NCBI RefSeq assembly: GCF_007828725.1 | Contig: NZ_VIUW01000003.1 | Span: forward strand, 310,001 to 374,000 | Origin: Marihabitans asiaticum | GTDB taxonomy: Bacteria > Actinomycetota > Actinomycetes > Actinomycetales > Dermatophilaceae | Length of the DNA: 64,000 bases | Direction of reading: 5' to 3' | Shown: positions 43,889 through 55,642 of the stretch, in pieces | Position numbering within the stretch: the stretch's first letter is position 1 | Layout: every line of letters starts with the position of its first letter | Notes under the pieces: generated by a model | The model's database searches: none | What the model was told of the DNA's origin: nothing | The model's input: only the letters and a program-made list of their open reading frames with translations | Made by a program: the position numbers and the translations under genes

Positions 43889-45007
43889 GTGAACGACTAC
43901 TACACCGACCTCGGCGTCGAGCGCTCCGCGACTGCGGAGGAGATCAAGAAGGCCTACCGCAAGAAGGCCCGCACCCTGCACCCGGACGTCAACCCCGGCC
44001 CGGAGGCCGAGGAGGAGTTCAAGCGGGTCAGCCAGGCCTACGACGTGCTCTCCGACGAGGGCAAGCGGCGCCAGTACGACATGGGTGCCGACCCCTACGG
44101 CGGCGCGCACGACGGCTTCGGCCAGGGCTTCTCCTTCAGCGACATCATGGAGCAGTTCTTCGGCACCGCCGCCGGTGGGCGCGGTCCCCGCTCGCGCCAG
44201 ACGCGTGGCCAGGACGCCCTCGTCGGGCTGCGGATCGACCTCGAGCAGGCGGTCTTCGGCGGCACCCAGGAGCTGACGGTCGACACCGCGCAGACCTGCG
44301 GCACCTGCACCGGTGACGGGGCCCAGCCCGGCACGAGCCGGCGCACCTGCGACGCCTGCGGCGGCCGCGGCGAGGTGCAGATGGTCCAGCGCAGCTTCCT
44401 CGGCCAGGTGATGACCTCCCGGCCCTGCGCTGCCTGCCAGGGCTTCGGCGAGGTCATCCCGAACCCCTGCCACGAGTGCTCCGGCCAGGGCCGGGTGCGC
44501 GCGCGCCGGACGATGAACATCAAGATCCCCGCTGGGGTCGACAGCGGCACCCGGATCCACCTCGCCGGCGAAGGGGAGGTCGGCATGGGGGGCGGGCCGG
44601 CCGGCGACCTCTTCGTCGAGCTGCGGGTCCAGGACCACCCGACCTTCCGCCGAGAGGGCGACGACCTGCATGCCTCGATCGCCCTCCCGATGACCGCGGC
44701 GGCGCTGGGCACGACGGTCTCCTTCACCACCTTCGACGGCGACCGAGAGGTCGAGATCAGGCGCGGCACCCAGCCCGGCGACACGATCGTGCTCGACGGG
44801 CTCGGCGTGACCCACCTGCGCGGCCAGGGCCGAGGTGACCTCGTGATCCACGCCGACGTGCGTACCCCGACCCGGCTCGACGGCCGGCAGGAGCAGCTGC
44901 TGCGCGACCTGGCCGAGACCCGCGAGGAGACCAACCCAAGCGGCGAGCTGCGCGACCTCGACGACAGCCTCATGGGCCGGCTGCGGCACGCCTTCAAGGG
45001 GCGCTGA
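43889..45007 (+). CDS. dnaJ: Molecular chaperone DnaJ
   Basis: 372-residue type I Hsp40. J domain with HPD at 31-33, a short Gly/Phe region (GGAHDGFGQGFSF), four zinc-finger repeats (CGTCTGDG, CDACGGRG, CAACQGFG, CHECSGQG) and the C-terminal substrate-binding domain ending before DSLMGRLRHAFKG. It is the shorter DnaJ2-type found after hrcA, distinct from the DnaJ1 of the dnaK operon. GTG 43889 follows TACGAGGACG. It is presumably co-transcribed with hrcA and controlled by CIRCE. Confidence 0.97.
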   Translation: MNDYYTDLGVERSATAEEIKKAYRKKARTLHPDVNPGPEAEEEFKRVSQAYDVLSDEGKRRQYDMGADPYGGAHDGFGQGFSFSDIMEQFFGTAAGGRGPRSRQTRGQDALVGLRIDLEQAVFGGTQELTVDTAQTCGTCTGDGAQPGTSRRTCDACGGRGEVQMVQRSFLGQVMTSRPCAACQGFGEVIPNPCHECSGQGRVRARRTMNIKIPAGVDSGTRIHLAGEGEVGMGGGPAGDLFVELRVQDHPTFRREGDDLHASIALPMTAAALGTTVSFTTFDGDREVEIRRGTQPGDTIVLDGLGVTHLRGQGRGDLVIHADVRTPTRLDGRQEQLLRDLAETREETNPSGELRDLDDSLMGRLRHAFKGR

Positions 45008-45024
45008 CCGGGCGTGAGGCACCG

Positions 45025-45780
45025 GTGACCGCCCAGCTCTACCTCGTCCCGCCCGGCTCGCTGGACGCGCTGGCCGAGGGTGGGCGCCTCACCCTCATCG
45101 GCGAGGAGGCGCGACACGCCGCGACGGTCAAGCGGGTCACGCCGGGCGAGCAGCTGCTCGTCGCGGACGGGGCCGGCCGCAGCGCCGCGGCCGTCGTCGC
45201 GGCGGTCGGCGCGCGCGAGGTCGACCTCGTCGTGGAGTCGCTCCGCCACGACCCCGAGCCGCGCCCGCGGATCGTCCTCGTCCAGGCGCTGGTGAAGGGC
45301 GGGCGCGACGAGGACGCCATCGAGGCGGCCACCGAGCTCGGCGTCGACGAGGTGATCCCGTGGGAGGCCGAGCGCTGCATCGTCCGGTGGAAGGACGCCA
45401 AGCGGGCCAAGGGCCGGCAGAAGTGGACCAACGTCGTCACCGCCGCGACCAAGCAGTCCCGGCGCTCGCGGGTGCCCGCGGTCGGTGAGGTCCTCGGCAC
45501 CGCGGCACTCCTGCAGCGGATCGGCGAAGGGGGCAGCGCCCCCTTCGTCCTCCACGAGCAGGCATCCACCCCGCTCGCCACACTCCCAGAGGATCGGCTG
45601 AGCGCACCCGAGGAGATCGTCCTCGTCGTGGGCCCCGAGGGCGGCATCGCCGCCGGCGAGCTGTCGCGGCTCGAGGGCGCCGGCGCGACCGCGGTCCGCC
45701 TCGGGCCGAGCGTGCTCCGCGCCGGGGTCGCCGGACCCGCCGCCATCGCCGTGATCGCCGCCCGCCTCCGCTGGGGCTGA
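45025..45780 (+). CDS. rsmE: 16S rRNA (uracil-1498-N3)-methyltransferase
   Basis: SPOUT-class methyltransferase modifying U1498 of 16S rRNA. 251 residues: N-terminal PUA-like domain (EEARHAATVKRVTPGEQLLVADG in parts), VLVQALVKGGRDEDAIEAATELGVDEVIPW and the trefoil-knot SAM site VVGPEGGIAAGELSRLE followed by LGPSVLRAGVAGPAAIAV. The order hrcA-dnaJ-rsmE is conserved. A perfect 9-bp inverted pair of the GCGAAGGGG word lies within its coding sequence (45525-45547). Confidence 0.95.
   Translation: MTAQLYLVPPGSLDALAEGGRLTLIGEEARHAATVKRVTPGEQLLVADGAGRSAAAVVAAVGAREVDLVVESLRHDPEPRPRIVLVQALVKGGRDEDAIEAATELGVDEVIPWEAERCIVRWKDAKRAKGRQKWTNVVTAATKQSRRSRVPAVGEVLGTAALLQRIGEGGSAPFVLHEQASTPLATLPEDRLSAPEEIVLVVGPEGGIAAGELSRLEGAGATAVRLGPSVLRAGVAGPAAIAVIAARLRWG
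45525..45547. repeat. Inverted pair of the CGAAGGGGG word inside rsmE
   Basis: CGAAGGGGG (45525-45533) and CCCCCTTCG (45539-45547) are perfect complements around a five-base loop, in coding sequence. Confidence 0.8.
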
Positions 45781-45798
45781 CGGTGACCCCTTCGCCCG

Positions 45799-45804
45799 TA
45801 AACT
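45799..45804 (+). promoter_or_regulatory. Probable -10 (TAAACT) for phoH
   Basis: TAAACT lies ten bases before ATG 45815, giving a leader of only a few bases; this argues against the in-frame GTG at 45806. Confidence 0.45.
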
Positions 45805-45814
45805 CGTGACCACG

Positions 45815-46891
45815 ATGCCTGACTCCGACCGACCAGACCTCTCCGCCCTCGACGCCCTGCCCGACGAGACCGTGCGCACCGGCTCCGGCCCCGCCCGGAT
45901 CGTCGACGAGACAATCGTCCTGCCCGACTCGGTCTCGCCCGTCGCCCTGCTCGGGGCGCGGGACGAGCTGCTGCGGACCATGGAACGGCAGTTCCCCAAG
46001 ACCGAGATCCTCGTGCGCGGCAACGAGTTCCGCCTCAGCGGCCCCAAGGACGACGTCGACATCATCGACCGCCTGCTCGGTGAGCTCATCGAGATCGCCT
46101 CGACCGGCCAGGCGCTCAACCGCGACGCGGTCGAGCGCTCGATCTCGATGCTGCGCGGGCAGACCCACGACCGACCCGCCGACGTCCTGACGCAGAACAT
46201 CGTGAGCAACCGCGGCCGCACGATCCGGCCCAAGACCCTCGGCCAGAAGCAGTACGTCGACGCGATCGACACCAACACCGTCGTCTTCGGCCTCGGGCCG
46301 GCCGGCACCGGCAAGACCTACCTCGCGATGGCCAAGGCCGTCGCGGCGCTGCAGGCCAAGCAGGTCAACCGGATCATCCTCACCCGGCCCGCCGTCGAGG
46401 CGGGGGAGCGCCTCGGCTTCCTGCCCGGGTCGCTGAACGACAAGATCGACCCCTACCTGCGCCCGCTCTACGACGCCCTGCACGACATGCTCGACCCCGA
46501 GTCGATCCCCCGGCTCATGGCGGCCGGCACGATCGAGGTCGCGCCACTGGCTTATATGCGTGGAAGAACCCTGAACGATGCCTTCATCATCCTCGACGAG
46601 GCGCAGAACACCTCGCCCGAGCAGATGAAGATGTTCCTCACCCGGCTCGGCTTCGGCTCCAAGGTCGTCGTCACCGGCGACACCACCCAGGTCGACCTGC
46701 CCGGCGGGACCGAGTCCGGGCTGAAGGTCGTGCGCCGGGTCCTCGACGGAATCGAGGACATCCACTTCGCCGAGCTGACCAGCCAGGACGTCGTGCGCCA
46801 CCGCCTGGTCGGGCAGATCGTCGACGCCTACGACCGGTGGGACGCCAGCCGTTCCGGCGGCCGGACGAAGGGGGGAGAGGGCGCCCGATGA
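45815..46891 (+). CDS. phoH: PhoH family ATPase (PhoH-like)
   Basis: 358-residue protein. The N-terminal 95 residues form a KH/PhoH-like RNA-binding region ([14 protein letters not shown]), then the P-loop GPAGTGKT at 161-168, [34 protein letters not shown] (Walker B) and [12 protein letters not shown]. Bacterial PhoH-like proteins with YbeY downstream are linked to RNA processing and ribosome maturation. Its stop overlaps ybeY (ATGA), the first of three such overlaps that tie phoH-ybeY-CNNM-era into one operon. Confidence 0.95.
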   Translation: MPDSDRPDLSALDALPDETVRTGSGPARIVDETIVLPDSVSPVALLGARDELLRTMERQFPKTEILVRGNEFRLSGPKDDVDIIDRLLGELIEIASTGQALNRDAVERSISMLRGQTHDRPADVLTQNIVSNRGRTIRPKTLGQKQYVDAIDTNTVVFGLGPAGTGKTYLAMAKAVAALQAKQVNRIILTRPAVEAGERLGFLPGSLNDKIDPYLRPLYDALHDMLDPESIPRLMAAGTIEVAPLAYMRGRTLNDAFIILDEAQNTSPEQMKMFLTRLGFGSKVVVTGDTTQVDLPGGTESGLKVVRRVLDGIEDIHFAELTSQDVVRHRLVGQIVDAYDRWDASRSGGRTKGGEGAR

Positions 46892-47370
46892 GCATCGAGC
46901 TGAGCAACGAGACCGACCACGCCGCGGACCTGGCCGAGATCCGTGAGCTGGCCGAGTACGTCCTGGACGAGATGCACGTGCACCCTCAGTCCGATCTCTA
47001 CGTGCGCCTCGTCGACGAGCCGACGATCGCCGAGCTGCACGAGCAGTGGATGGACCTCGAGGGACCGACCGACGTGATGTCCTTCCCGATGGACGAGCTG
47101 CTCCCCGGACGGCCCGGCGAGCTCTCCGAGGGGATCCTCGGCGACATCGTCCTGTGCCCGGCGGTCGCTGCGCGCCAGGCGGTCCAGGCCGGGCACGCGG
47201 TGGAGGAAGAGCTCCTCCTGCTCACCACCCACGGCATCCTCCACCTCCTGGGCTACGACCACGCCGAGGTCGCCGAGGAGCGCGAGATGTTCGACCTCCA
47301 GCGCCGTCTGCTCCTCACCTTCCTCGCCGAGCGCGGCCGCACGGCCACGCCGCCCGCCGGCCGCTCGTGA
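46888..47370 (+). CDS. ybeY: rRNA maturation RNase YbeY
   Basis: 160-residue zinc endoribonuclease for 16S rRNA 3'-end processing and ribosome quality control. The metal triad is in HGILHLLGYDH (His115, His119, His125), preceded by the family block GPTDVMSFPMDE and LGDIVLCP. The C-terminal extension (RGRTATPPAGRS) is short. Start overlaps the phoH stop, and the stop overlaps the next gene by GTGA. Confidence 0.97.
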   Translation: MSIELSNETDHAADLAEIRELAEYVLDEMHVHPQSDLYVRLVDEPTIAELHEQWMDLEGPTDVMSFPMDELLPGRPGELSEGILGDIVLCPAVAARQAVQAGHAVEEELLLLTTHGILHLLGYDHAEVAEEREMFDLQRRLLLTFLAERGRTATPPAGRS

Positions 47371-48650
47371 GCGCCCCTCTCGTCCTCGCCACGATCGCGG
47401 CGGTCCTGCTGGCCTTCGTCCTCGCCCTCACCGAGTCGGCGATCGCCTCGACCTCCCGGGTCGCGGCCGACGAGGCCGAGGACGACGGGCGAAGGGGGGC
47501 GGGCCCCCTTCGCACGATCCTCGCCGACAGCTCCGGGTACGTCGCCGTCCTCACCTTCGTGCGGGCCATCGCCGAGGCCACCGCGGCCGTCATCGTCACC
47601 ATCGTCGTGGCCGACATCGTCGAGGACGACACCCGGGCGCTGCTCGCCGCGGTCGCGGTCATGGCCCTCGTGTCCTTCGTCCTCGTCGGGGTGTCGCCGC
47701 GGACCCTCGGTCGCCAGCACAGCACCGCCGTCTCGCTGGCCGCCGCCCCCGTCGTCGTCGGGCTGCGCCGCGTCCTCGGCCCGGTCGCCCGGCTGCTCGT
47801 GACCCTCGGCAACGCCGTGACACCCGGCAAGGGCTACCGCGACGGGCCGTTCCGCTCCGAGGCCGAGCTGCGGGATCTGGTCGACCTCGCCGGGGAGTCG
47901 GCGCTCATCGAGGCCGGCGAGCGCGAGATGCTGCACTCGGTCTTCGAGCTCGGTGACACCTTCGCCCGCGAGGTGATGGTGCCGCGGACCGACATGATCA
48001 CCATCGAGGCCGACAAGCCGGTGCGCAAGGCGATGAAGCTCTTCATCCGCTCCGGGTTCTCGCGCGTGCCCGTCGTGGGGGAGAGCACCGACGACATCGT
48101 CGGGCTGCTGTACCTCAAGGACGTCGTGCGAAGGGTCGACGCCGCTCCCGAGGCGGCGGGAGATCTCGTGAGCACGATGATGCGCCCCGCGCCCTTCGTC
48201 CCCGAGAGCAAGGCGGTCGACGCCCTGCTGCGCGAGATGCAGCAGGACCACATCCACGCCGCGATCGTCGTCGACGAGTACGGGGGAACCGCGGGGATGG
48301 TGACGATCGAGGACATCATCGAGGAGATCGTCGGCGAGATCGAGGACGAGTACGACCGGGAGACGCCGGGCGTCGAGGAGCTCGAGGACGGGCGCACGCG
48401 GGTACCTGCGTCGATGCACGTCGACGACCTCGAGGAGCTCTTCGACATCACCCTCGACGAGGAGGAGGTCGACACCGTCGGAGGCCTCATCGGCAAGGTC
48501 GGCGGCCGCGTCCCGATCCTCGGGTCCCGCGTCGAGATCGCCGGGCTCGCGCTGACGGCTGAGAAGATGGCCGGCAGGAGGCACCGGATCGCGACCGTCG
48601 TCGTCGACCGGCTGCCGGAGGAGAGCGACGAGAGCGAGGACGAGAGATGA
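47367..48650 (+). CDS. CNNM/CorC-type transporter with CBS pair (hemolysin-family protein)
   Basis: 427-residue protein with an N-terminal DUF21/CNNM membrane domain (about four helices up to residue 150), a linker with the family motif REVMVPRTDM, a CBS pair (about 205-330; HAAIVVDEYGGTAGMVTIEDI) and the C-terminal CorC_HlyC domain (VPASMHVDDLEELFDI, DTVGGLIG). These proteins are associated with magnesium/cobalt efflux. GTG 47367 overlaps the ybeY stop and the gene overlaps era by ATGA. A 10-bp inverted pair of the window-wide word sits in its early coding region. Confidence 0.93.
   Translation: MSAPLVLATIAAVLLAFVLALTESAIASTSRVAADEAEDDGRRGAGPLRTILADSSGYVAVLTFVRAIAEATAAVIVTIVVADIVEDDTRALLAAVAVMALVSFVLVGVSPRTLGRQHSTAVSLAAAPVVVGLRRVLGPVARLLVTLGNAVTPGKGYRDGPFRSEAELRDLVDLAGESALIEAGEREMLHSVFELGDTFAREVMVPRTDMITIEADKPVRKAMKLFIRSGFSRVPVVGESTDDIVGLLYLKDVVRRVDAAPEAAGDLVSTMMRPAPFVPESKAVDALLREMQQDHIHAAIVVDEYGGTAGMVTIEDIIEEIVGEIEDEYDRETPGVEELEDGRTRVPASMHVDDLEELFDITLDEEEVDTVGGLIGKVGGRVPILGSRVEIAGLALTAEKMAGRRHRIATVVVDRLPEESDESEDER
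47489..47513. repeat. Inverted pair of the GCGAAGGGGG word inside the CNNM gene
   Basis: GCGAAGGGGG (47489-47498) and CCCCCTTCGC (47504-47513) are perfect complements around a five-base loop, encoding a cytoplasmic loop of the protein. Confidence 0.8.
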
Positions 48651-49579
48651 GCGCCGGAGCAGCCGCAGGCCCCTACCGCGCCGGCTTCGCCTGCCTCGTC
48701 GGCCGGCCCAACGCCGGCAAGTCAACGCTGACCAACGCCCTCGTCGGTGACAAGGTGGCGATCACCTCGAGCAAGCCGCAGACGACCCGCCACACGATCC
48801 GCGGCATCGTCTCCCGCCCGGGACGCCAGCTCGTCCTCGTCGACACACCCGGCCTGCACAAGCCGCGGACCCTCCTCGGGCAGCGGCTCAACGACCTCGT
48901 GCGCGAGACCCTGCTCGACGTCGACGTCGTCGGATTCTGCTTGCCCGCCGACCAGCGGATCGGGCCCGGTGACACCTACATCGCCAAGGATCTCGCCGAG
49001 CTGCAGCGCGTGCGCCGCACACCGGTCGTGGCGATCGCGACCAAGAGCGACGCGGTGGACAAGCAGCGCCTCGCCGAGCATCTCATCGCGATCGACCAGC
49101 TCGGTGACTGGGCAGCCATCGTCCCCTGCTCGGCGGTGGCCGGAGACCAGGTCGACGACGTGCTCTCCGTGCTCGGCGAGCAGCTGCCCGAGTCGCCCGC
49201 CCCGCTCTACCCGGAGGACGTCCTCACCGACGAGCCCACCGAGACGATGATCGCCGAGCTCGTCCGAGAGGCGGCGCTTGAGGGTGTCCGGGACGAGCTG
49301 CCCCACTCCCTGGCCGTCGTCGTCGAGGAGATGGCCCCGCGCGCCGACCGGCCCGCGGACGCCCCGATGGTCGACGTGCGGGTTCACGTCTTCGTCGAGC
49401 GGGAGAGCCAGAAGGCGATCATCATCGGGCGCGGTGGGTCGAGGCTGCGCGAGGTCGGCACGTCGGCCCGCCAGGGCATCGAGCGGGTGCTCGGTCAGCG
49501 CGTGTATCTCGACCTGCACGTCAAGGTCGCCAAGGACTGGCAGCGGGACCCCAAGCAGCTGCAGCGTCTGGGCTTCTGA
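48647..49579 (+). CDS. era: GTPase Era
   Basis: 310-residue 16S rRNA-binding GTPase needed for 30S assembly. G domain: GRPNAGKST at about 19-27, SSKPQTTRHTI, DTPGLHKP, and TKSDAVD-type G4. The C-terminal KH domain is VFVERESQKAIIIGRGGSRLREVG with the end LHVKVAKDWQRDPKQLQRLGF (in parts: VKVAKDWQRDPKQL). Completes the phoH-ybeY-CNNM-era operon. All three upstream genes act on rRNA maturation or lie beside it in most Actinobacteria. Confidence 0.97.
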   Translation: MSAGAAAGPYRAGFACLVGRPNAGKSTLTNALVGDKVAITSSKPQTTRHTIRGIVSRPGRQLVLVDTPGLHKPRTLLGQRLNDLVRETLLDVDVVGFCLPADQRIGPGDTYIAKDLAELQRVRRTPVVAIATKSDAVDKQRLAEHLIAIDQLGDWAAIVPCSAVAGDQVDDVLSVLGEQLPESPAPLYPEDVLTDEPTETMIAELVREAALEGVRDELPHSLAVVVEEMAPRADRPADAPMVDVRVHVFVERESQKAIIIGRGGSRLREVGTSARQGIERVLGQRVYLDLHVKVAKDWQRDPKQLQRLGF

Positions 49580-49645
49580 CCTGGGCCGACGCCGTTGGCG
49601 ACGAGCGGGTCGACGGCGCGAGCACCGGGTGGCGAGCGGGCGACC

Positions 49646-49743
49646 TTGTACAGTGAGCCCGCACGAGACCCAGGTCGGCGTCCGCGAAACCACCACCGGC
49701 GCGGTCGCCGACAGCTCTGTACGCCACCGATCGGAGAGTCCCT
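49646..49743 (+). promoter_or_regulatory. Upstream region of the BCCT gene
   Basis: The 164-base gap after era contains TTGTACAGT (about 49646-49654), a possible extended -10 (TACAGT), and a ribosome site CGGAGAG just before GTG 49744, so this transcript has a real leader of about 85 bases. No riboswitch or clear operator was recognised. Confidence 0.35.
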
Positions 49744-51522
49744 GTGAGCGAGGACACCAAGCACTCGAGCCAGCCGCCCGGCGAGGTCCCGCTGGCCGCG
49801 ACCGAGACCGAACCGCCACCCCTGCCGCCCACTCACTACTCCGAGGGCGCGATCTCTGCCCCCCGGGTCTTCTGGCCCGCCACCGTGCTGCTGGTGGTCT
49901 TCGTGGGCTTCGCGCTCATCGCGCCCGGCACCCTGGACGAGGCGCTCGGCACGGTCATGGACACCGTGGTCGGCGACCTCGGCTGGTTCTTCGTGCTCAG
50001 CGTGACCGCCATGGTCTTCTTCTCCTTCTGGATCGGCTTCAGCCAGATGGGCAACATCGTCCTCGGTGACCCGGACGAGGACCCGGAGTTCTCCCTGCCG
50101 TCATGGTTCGCGATGCTCTTCGCCGCGGGCATGGGCATCGGCCTGGTCTTCTGGGGCGTCGCCGAGCCGCTGAACCACTTCGCCAGCCCGCCGCCGGGTA
50201 CGGGCGACTCCGCCGCGGCACGGGCTCGTGAGGCGATGGACACCACCTTCTTGCACTGGGGTCTGCACGCCTGGGCGATCTACGTCGTCGTCGGCCTCGC
50301 GATGGCCTACGCCGTCCACCGCAAGAAGCGCCCGATCTCGATCCGCTGGGCCCTGGAGCCGATCTTCGGCGACCGGGTCAAGGGCTGGGTCGGCGACGTC
50401 ATCGACGTCCTGGCCATCGTCGGCACACTCTTCGGCGTGGCGACCTCGCTGGGCCTGGGTGTCTCCCAGGTCGGGGCCGGTCTGGGTCACCTCGGCGTCG
50501 CCGAGGTCAACGACGAGGGGAGCGTGTCGACCACGCTCCTGGTGCTGCTCATCGTCGGTATCACCGCCATCGCCACGATCTCCGTGGTCACCGGTGTCGA
50601 CAAGGGCATCCAGTTCCTCTCGAACATCAACATGGTCGTCGCCGGCCTGCTCATGGTGACCGTGCTGCTGCTGGGACCGACCTTCTTCCTGCTGAGCGAC
50701 TTCGTGCAGCAGCTCGGTTCCTACATCCAGAACTTCTTCCGGCTCAGCTTCCGCACCTTCGCCTTCTCCGGCGAGGACGGGCAGGGCTGGCTCTCGCGCT
50801 GGACCACCTTCTACTGGGGCTGGTGGATCAGCTGGTCGCCCTTCGTCGGCGTCTTCATCGCGCGCATCTCGCGCGGACGCACCGTCCGGGAGTTCGTCTT
50901 CGGCGTCCTGCTCGCGCCCACGCTGGTCGGGCTGCTCTGGTTCTCGATCTTCGGTGGCAGCGGCATCTACCGGGAGATCTTCGGTGACGGTGGCCTGATC
51001 GACTCCGAGGGCGCGGTCTCGACCGATCTCGCCCTGTTCCAGATGCTCGACGGACTCCCGCTCTCGACCCTGCTGAGCGTCGTGGCCATCGGCCTGGTGA
51101 TCGTCTTCTTCGTCACGAGCTCAGACTCGGGCTCGTTCGTCGTGGACATGATCGCCTCCGGCGGCGACCCGAACCCGCCGACCTGGAGCCGCATCCTGTG
51201 GGCCGTGCTCGAGGGCTCGATCGCCGCGGCGCTGATCATCGTCGGGGGCGCGGGAGGCAGCGGGCTGTCCGCGCTGCAGACCATGTCGATCCTCGTAGCC
51301 GTGCCGTTCGTCTTCGTGATGATCGGGATGGCGGTCGCGACCGGCAAGGCACTCATGCGCGAGAACGAGCTGCTCGTCCACGGGCGTCGACGGCAGTTCC
51401 GCAAGTCCCTGGTCCAGGAGGTGCGTAGCGAGGTGCACGACTTCGAGGAAGAGGTGAACGAGCTGCGTTCGGAGGTGCGCGACGTCCTCCACCGAGATCG
51501 AGAGCGACGACGCGACCGCTGA
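49744..51522 (+). CDS. BCCT-family glycine betaine/choline-type transporter
   Basis: 592-residue sodium- or proton-coupled osmolyte importer. Twelve helices follow an acidic, proline-rich N-terminus. Helix 3 has FAAGMGIGLVFWGVAEPL (the GMGIG motif of sodium-coupled betaine carriers such as BetP), and the family signature is in FYWGWWISWSPFVGVFIARISRGRTVREF (read in parts). The C-terminal tail RRQFRKSLVQEVRSEVHDF... is a long charged helix like the osmosensing tail of BetP. Betaine uptake under osmotic stress is therefore likely. A perfect 16-bp hairpin terminator follows the stop. Confidence 0.93.
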   Translation: MSEDTKHSSQPPGEVPLAATETEPPPLPPTHYSEGAISAPRVFWPATVLLVVFVGFALIAPGTLDEALGTVMDTVVGDLGWFFVLSVTAMVFFSFWIGFSQMGNIVLGDPDEDPEFSLPSWFAMLFAAGMGIGLVFWGVAEPLNHFASPPPGTGDSAAARAREAMDTTFLHWGLHAWAIYVVVGLAMAYAVHRKKRPISIRWALEPIFGDRVKGWVGDVIDVLAIVGTLFGVATSLGLGVSQVGAGLGHLGVAEVNDEGSVSTTLLVLLIVGITAIATISVVTGVDKGIQFLSNINMVVAGLLMVTVLLLGPTFFLLSDFVQQLGSYIQNFFRLSFRTFAFSGEDGQGWLSRWTTFYWGWWISWSPFVGVFIARISRGRTVREFVFGVLLAPTLVGLLWFSIFGGSGIYREIFGDGGLIDSEGAVSTDLALFQMLDGLPLSTLLSVVAIGLVIVFFVTSSDSGSFVVDMIASGGDPNPPTWSRILWAVLEGSIAAALIIVGGAGGSGLSALQTMSILVAVPFVFVMIGMAVATGKALMRENELLVHGRRRQFRKSLVQEVRSEVHDFEEEVNELRSEVRDVLHRDRERRRDR

Positions 51523-52641
<1,119 letters not shown>

Positions 52642-52645
52642 GCGC

Positions 52646-52651
52646 TAGGGT
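52646..52651 (+). promoter_or_regulatory. Leaderless-type -10 (TAGGGT) for the leu leader
   Basis: TAGGGT ends seven bases before GTG 52659, so the leuA mRNA would begin at the leader-peptide start codon. Confidence 0.6.
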
Positions 52652-52653
52652 GA

Positions 52654-54519
<1,866 letters not shown>

Positions 54520-54529
54520 TGTGGGCGGC

Positions 54530-55255
54530 GTGAGCCACGACCTGGACAGCACGGACTGGGAGGTCCGACCTCGACCGGAGGCCGGACGACGCGAGTCGGC
54601 GCTGCCGGTCTTCGTCCTCGCCGGGGCCATCGCCGCTCTCACCCTGGCCCGGCCGTGGATCACCGGGCTCTTCGAGGAGCACACCGCGCTCGCGTCGTGA
54701 TTCACCGTCTTCGTGTCGATCTCGTTGCAGGCGCTGCCCTTCCTCGTCCTCGGAGTAGTGCTCTCGGCGGCGATCGCCGTGCTCATCCCACCGGACGCCA
54801 TCACCCGGATGCTCCCGCGACGGCCCGCCTCGGCGGTGCCGGTCGCGGGACTGTCCGGGATGGTGCTCCCAGGGTGCGAGTGGGCCAGCGTGCCGATCGC
54901 CGGCTCGCTCGTCTCCCGAGGGATCCGGCCAGACCGAGATGGTGCTGGCCCGCTTCCTCGCCTCCTTCGCCACGGCGGTCATCGTCGGCTGGGTGTGGTT
55001 GCGGCTCGGGCGCGACGACATGATCAAGATGCCCTCGCGGGAGCACGTCCACGGCAGCCGCCTGGCGCAGATGGTCGCGGCGGCCCGGCACGACTTCCTT
55101 CACGCCGGGGGATTCCTCGTCCTGGGCAGCGCCGTGGCCGCCTCGGTGGGCGTGCTGCTCCCCACCGCCTGGTTTTCGACGGTCCCTCCGGTACCCTCAT
55201 CGTCGCCGTTCTCGTCATGGCCGCCTTCGCCTTCGTCGTGGCCGTCTGCTAGCAG
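54530..55255 (+). pseudogene. Decayed permease (DUF318/ArsP-like) gene
   Basis: GTG 54530 lies seven bases after TAGTGT (whose TAG is the leuA stop), so the old leaderless start survives. The frame then shows an in-frame TGA at 54698-54700, probably replacing a Trp codon (LAS-stop-FTVFVSISLQALPFLVLGV). It continues as a recognisable permease (LPGCEWASVPIAGSLVSRGI) up to about 54930, where a block of perhaps 30 residues is missing. It resumes one frame over ([35 protein letters not shown]) and shifts back near 55173 ([18 protein letters not shown]). The C-terminal third is absent. A permease of the DUF318 family has been destroyed by several independent lesions. Confidence 0.85.
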
Positions 55256-55256
55256 C

Positions 55257-55634
55257 GGGCGCGGTCGGTCACCTCGGCCTGAGCGAGGTCACCGCATCGG
55301 AGCTGCGGCGCGCGCATGCCGTCCACCCGATCAGCGCGGTGCAGAGCGAGTGGAGCGTGTGGTCGCCGCGATCGGCGAGGTGGCCGGGAGGTATGGAGCC
55401 AGCCGCGCACAGGTGGCACTTGCCTGGCTGGTCCAGCGCGCGGACCGGCTCGGCGTGACCTGCGTGCCGATCCCCGGATCACGGCGAGTCCAGCGGATGC
55501 GGGAGAACCTCGCCTTCGCCGATCTCAGGCTTGACGACGACGCGATGGCTGAGCTGGACGCGGTGGCGGCCGCAGTGGAGGGCGGCCGAAACATCAACTT
55601 GGACCCGACCTGGATCAGCTCCGGTCGCGAGTAA
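55257..55634 (+). pseudogene. Aldo/keto reductase remnant
   Basis: Two fragments of an aldo/keto reductase lie in different frames. Bases 55261-55360 read [18 protein letters not shown] and [14 protein letters not shown], matching the barrel strand that ends in the QSEYS-type motif. From about 55355 the next frame reads [38 protein letters not shown] and the C-terminal helix to TAA 55632-55634. The N-terminal half and the segment between the two pieces (roughly 60-80 residues in intact relatives) are missing. No functional start is present. It abuts the permease remnant, suggesting one deletion joined them. Confidence 0.82.
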
Positions 55635-55642
55635 GCGGTCGG

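Noticed and set aside
54939-55634. Single 231-codon reading frame in the pseudogene region
   Set aside because: It joins a permease fragment to an aldo/keto reductase fragment through out-of-frame Ser/Pro-rich sequence; this is a chance read-through, not a fusion gene.
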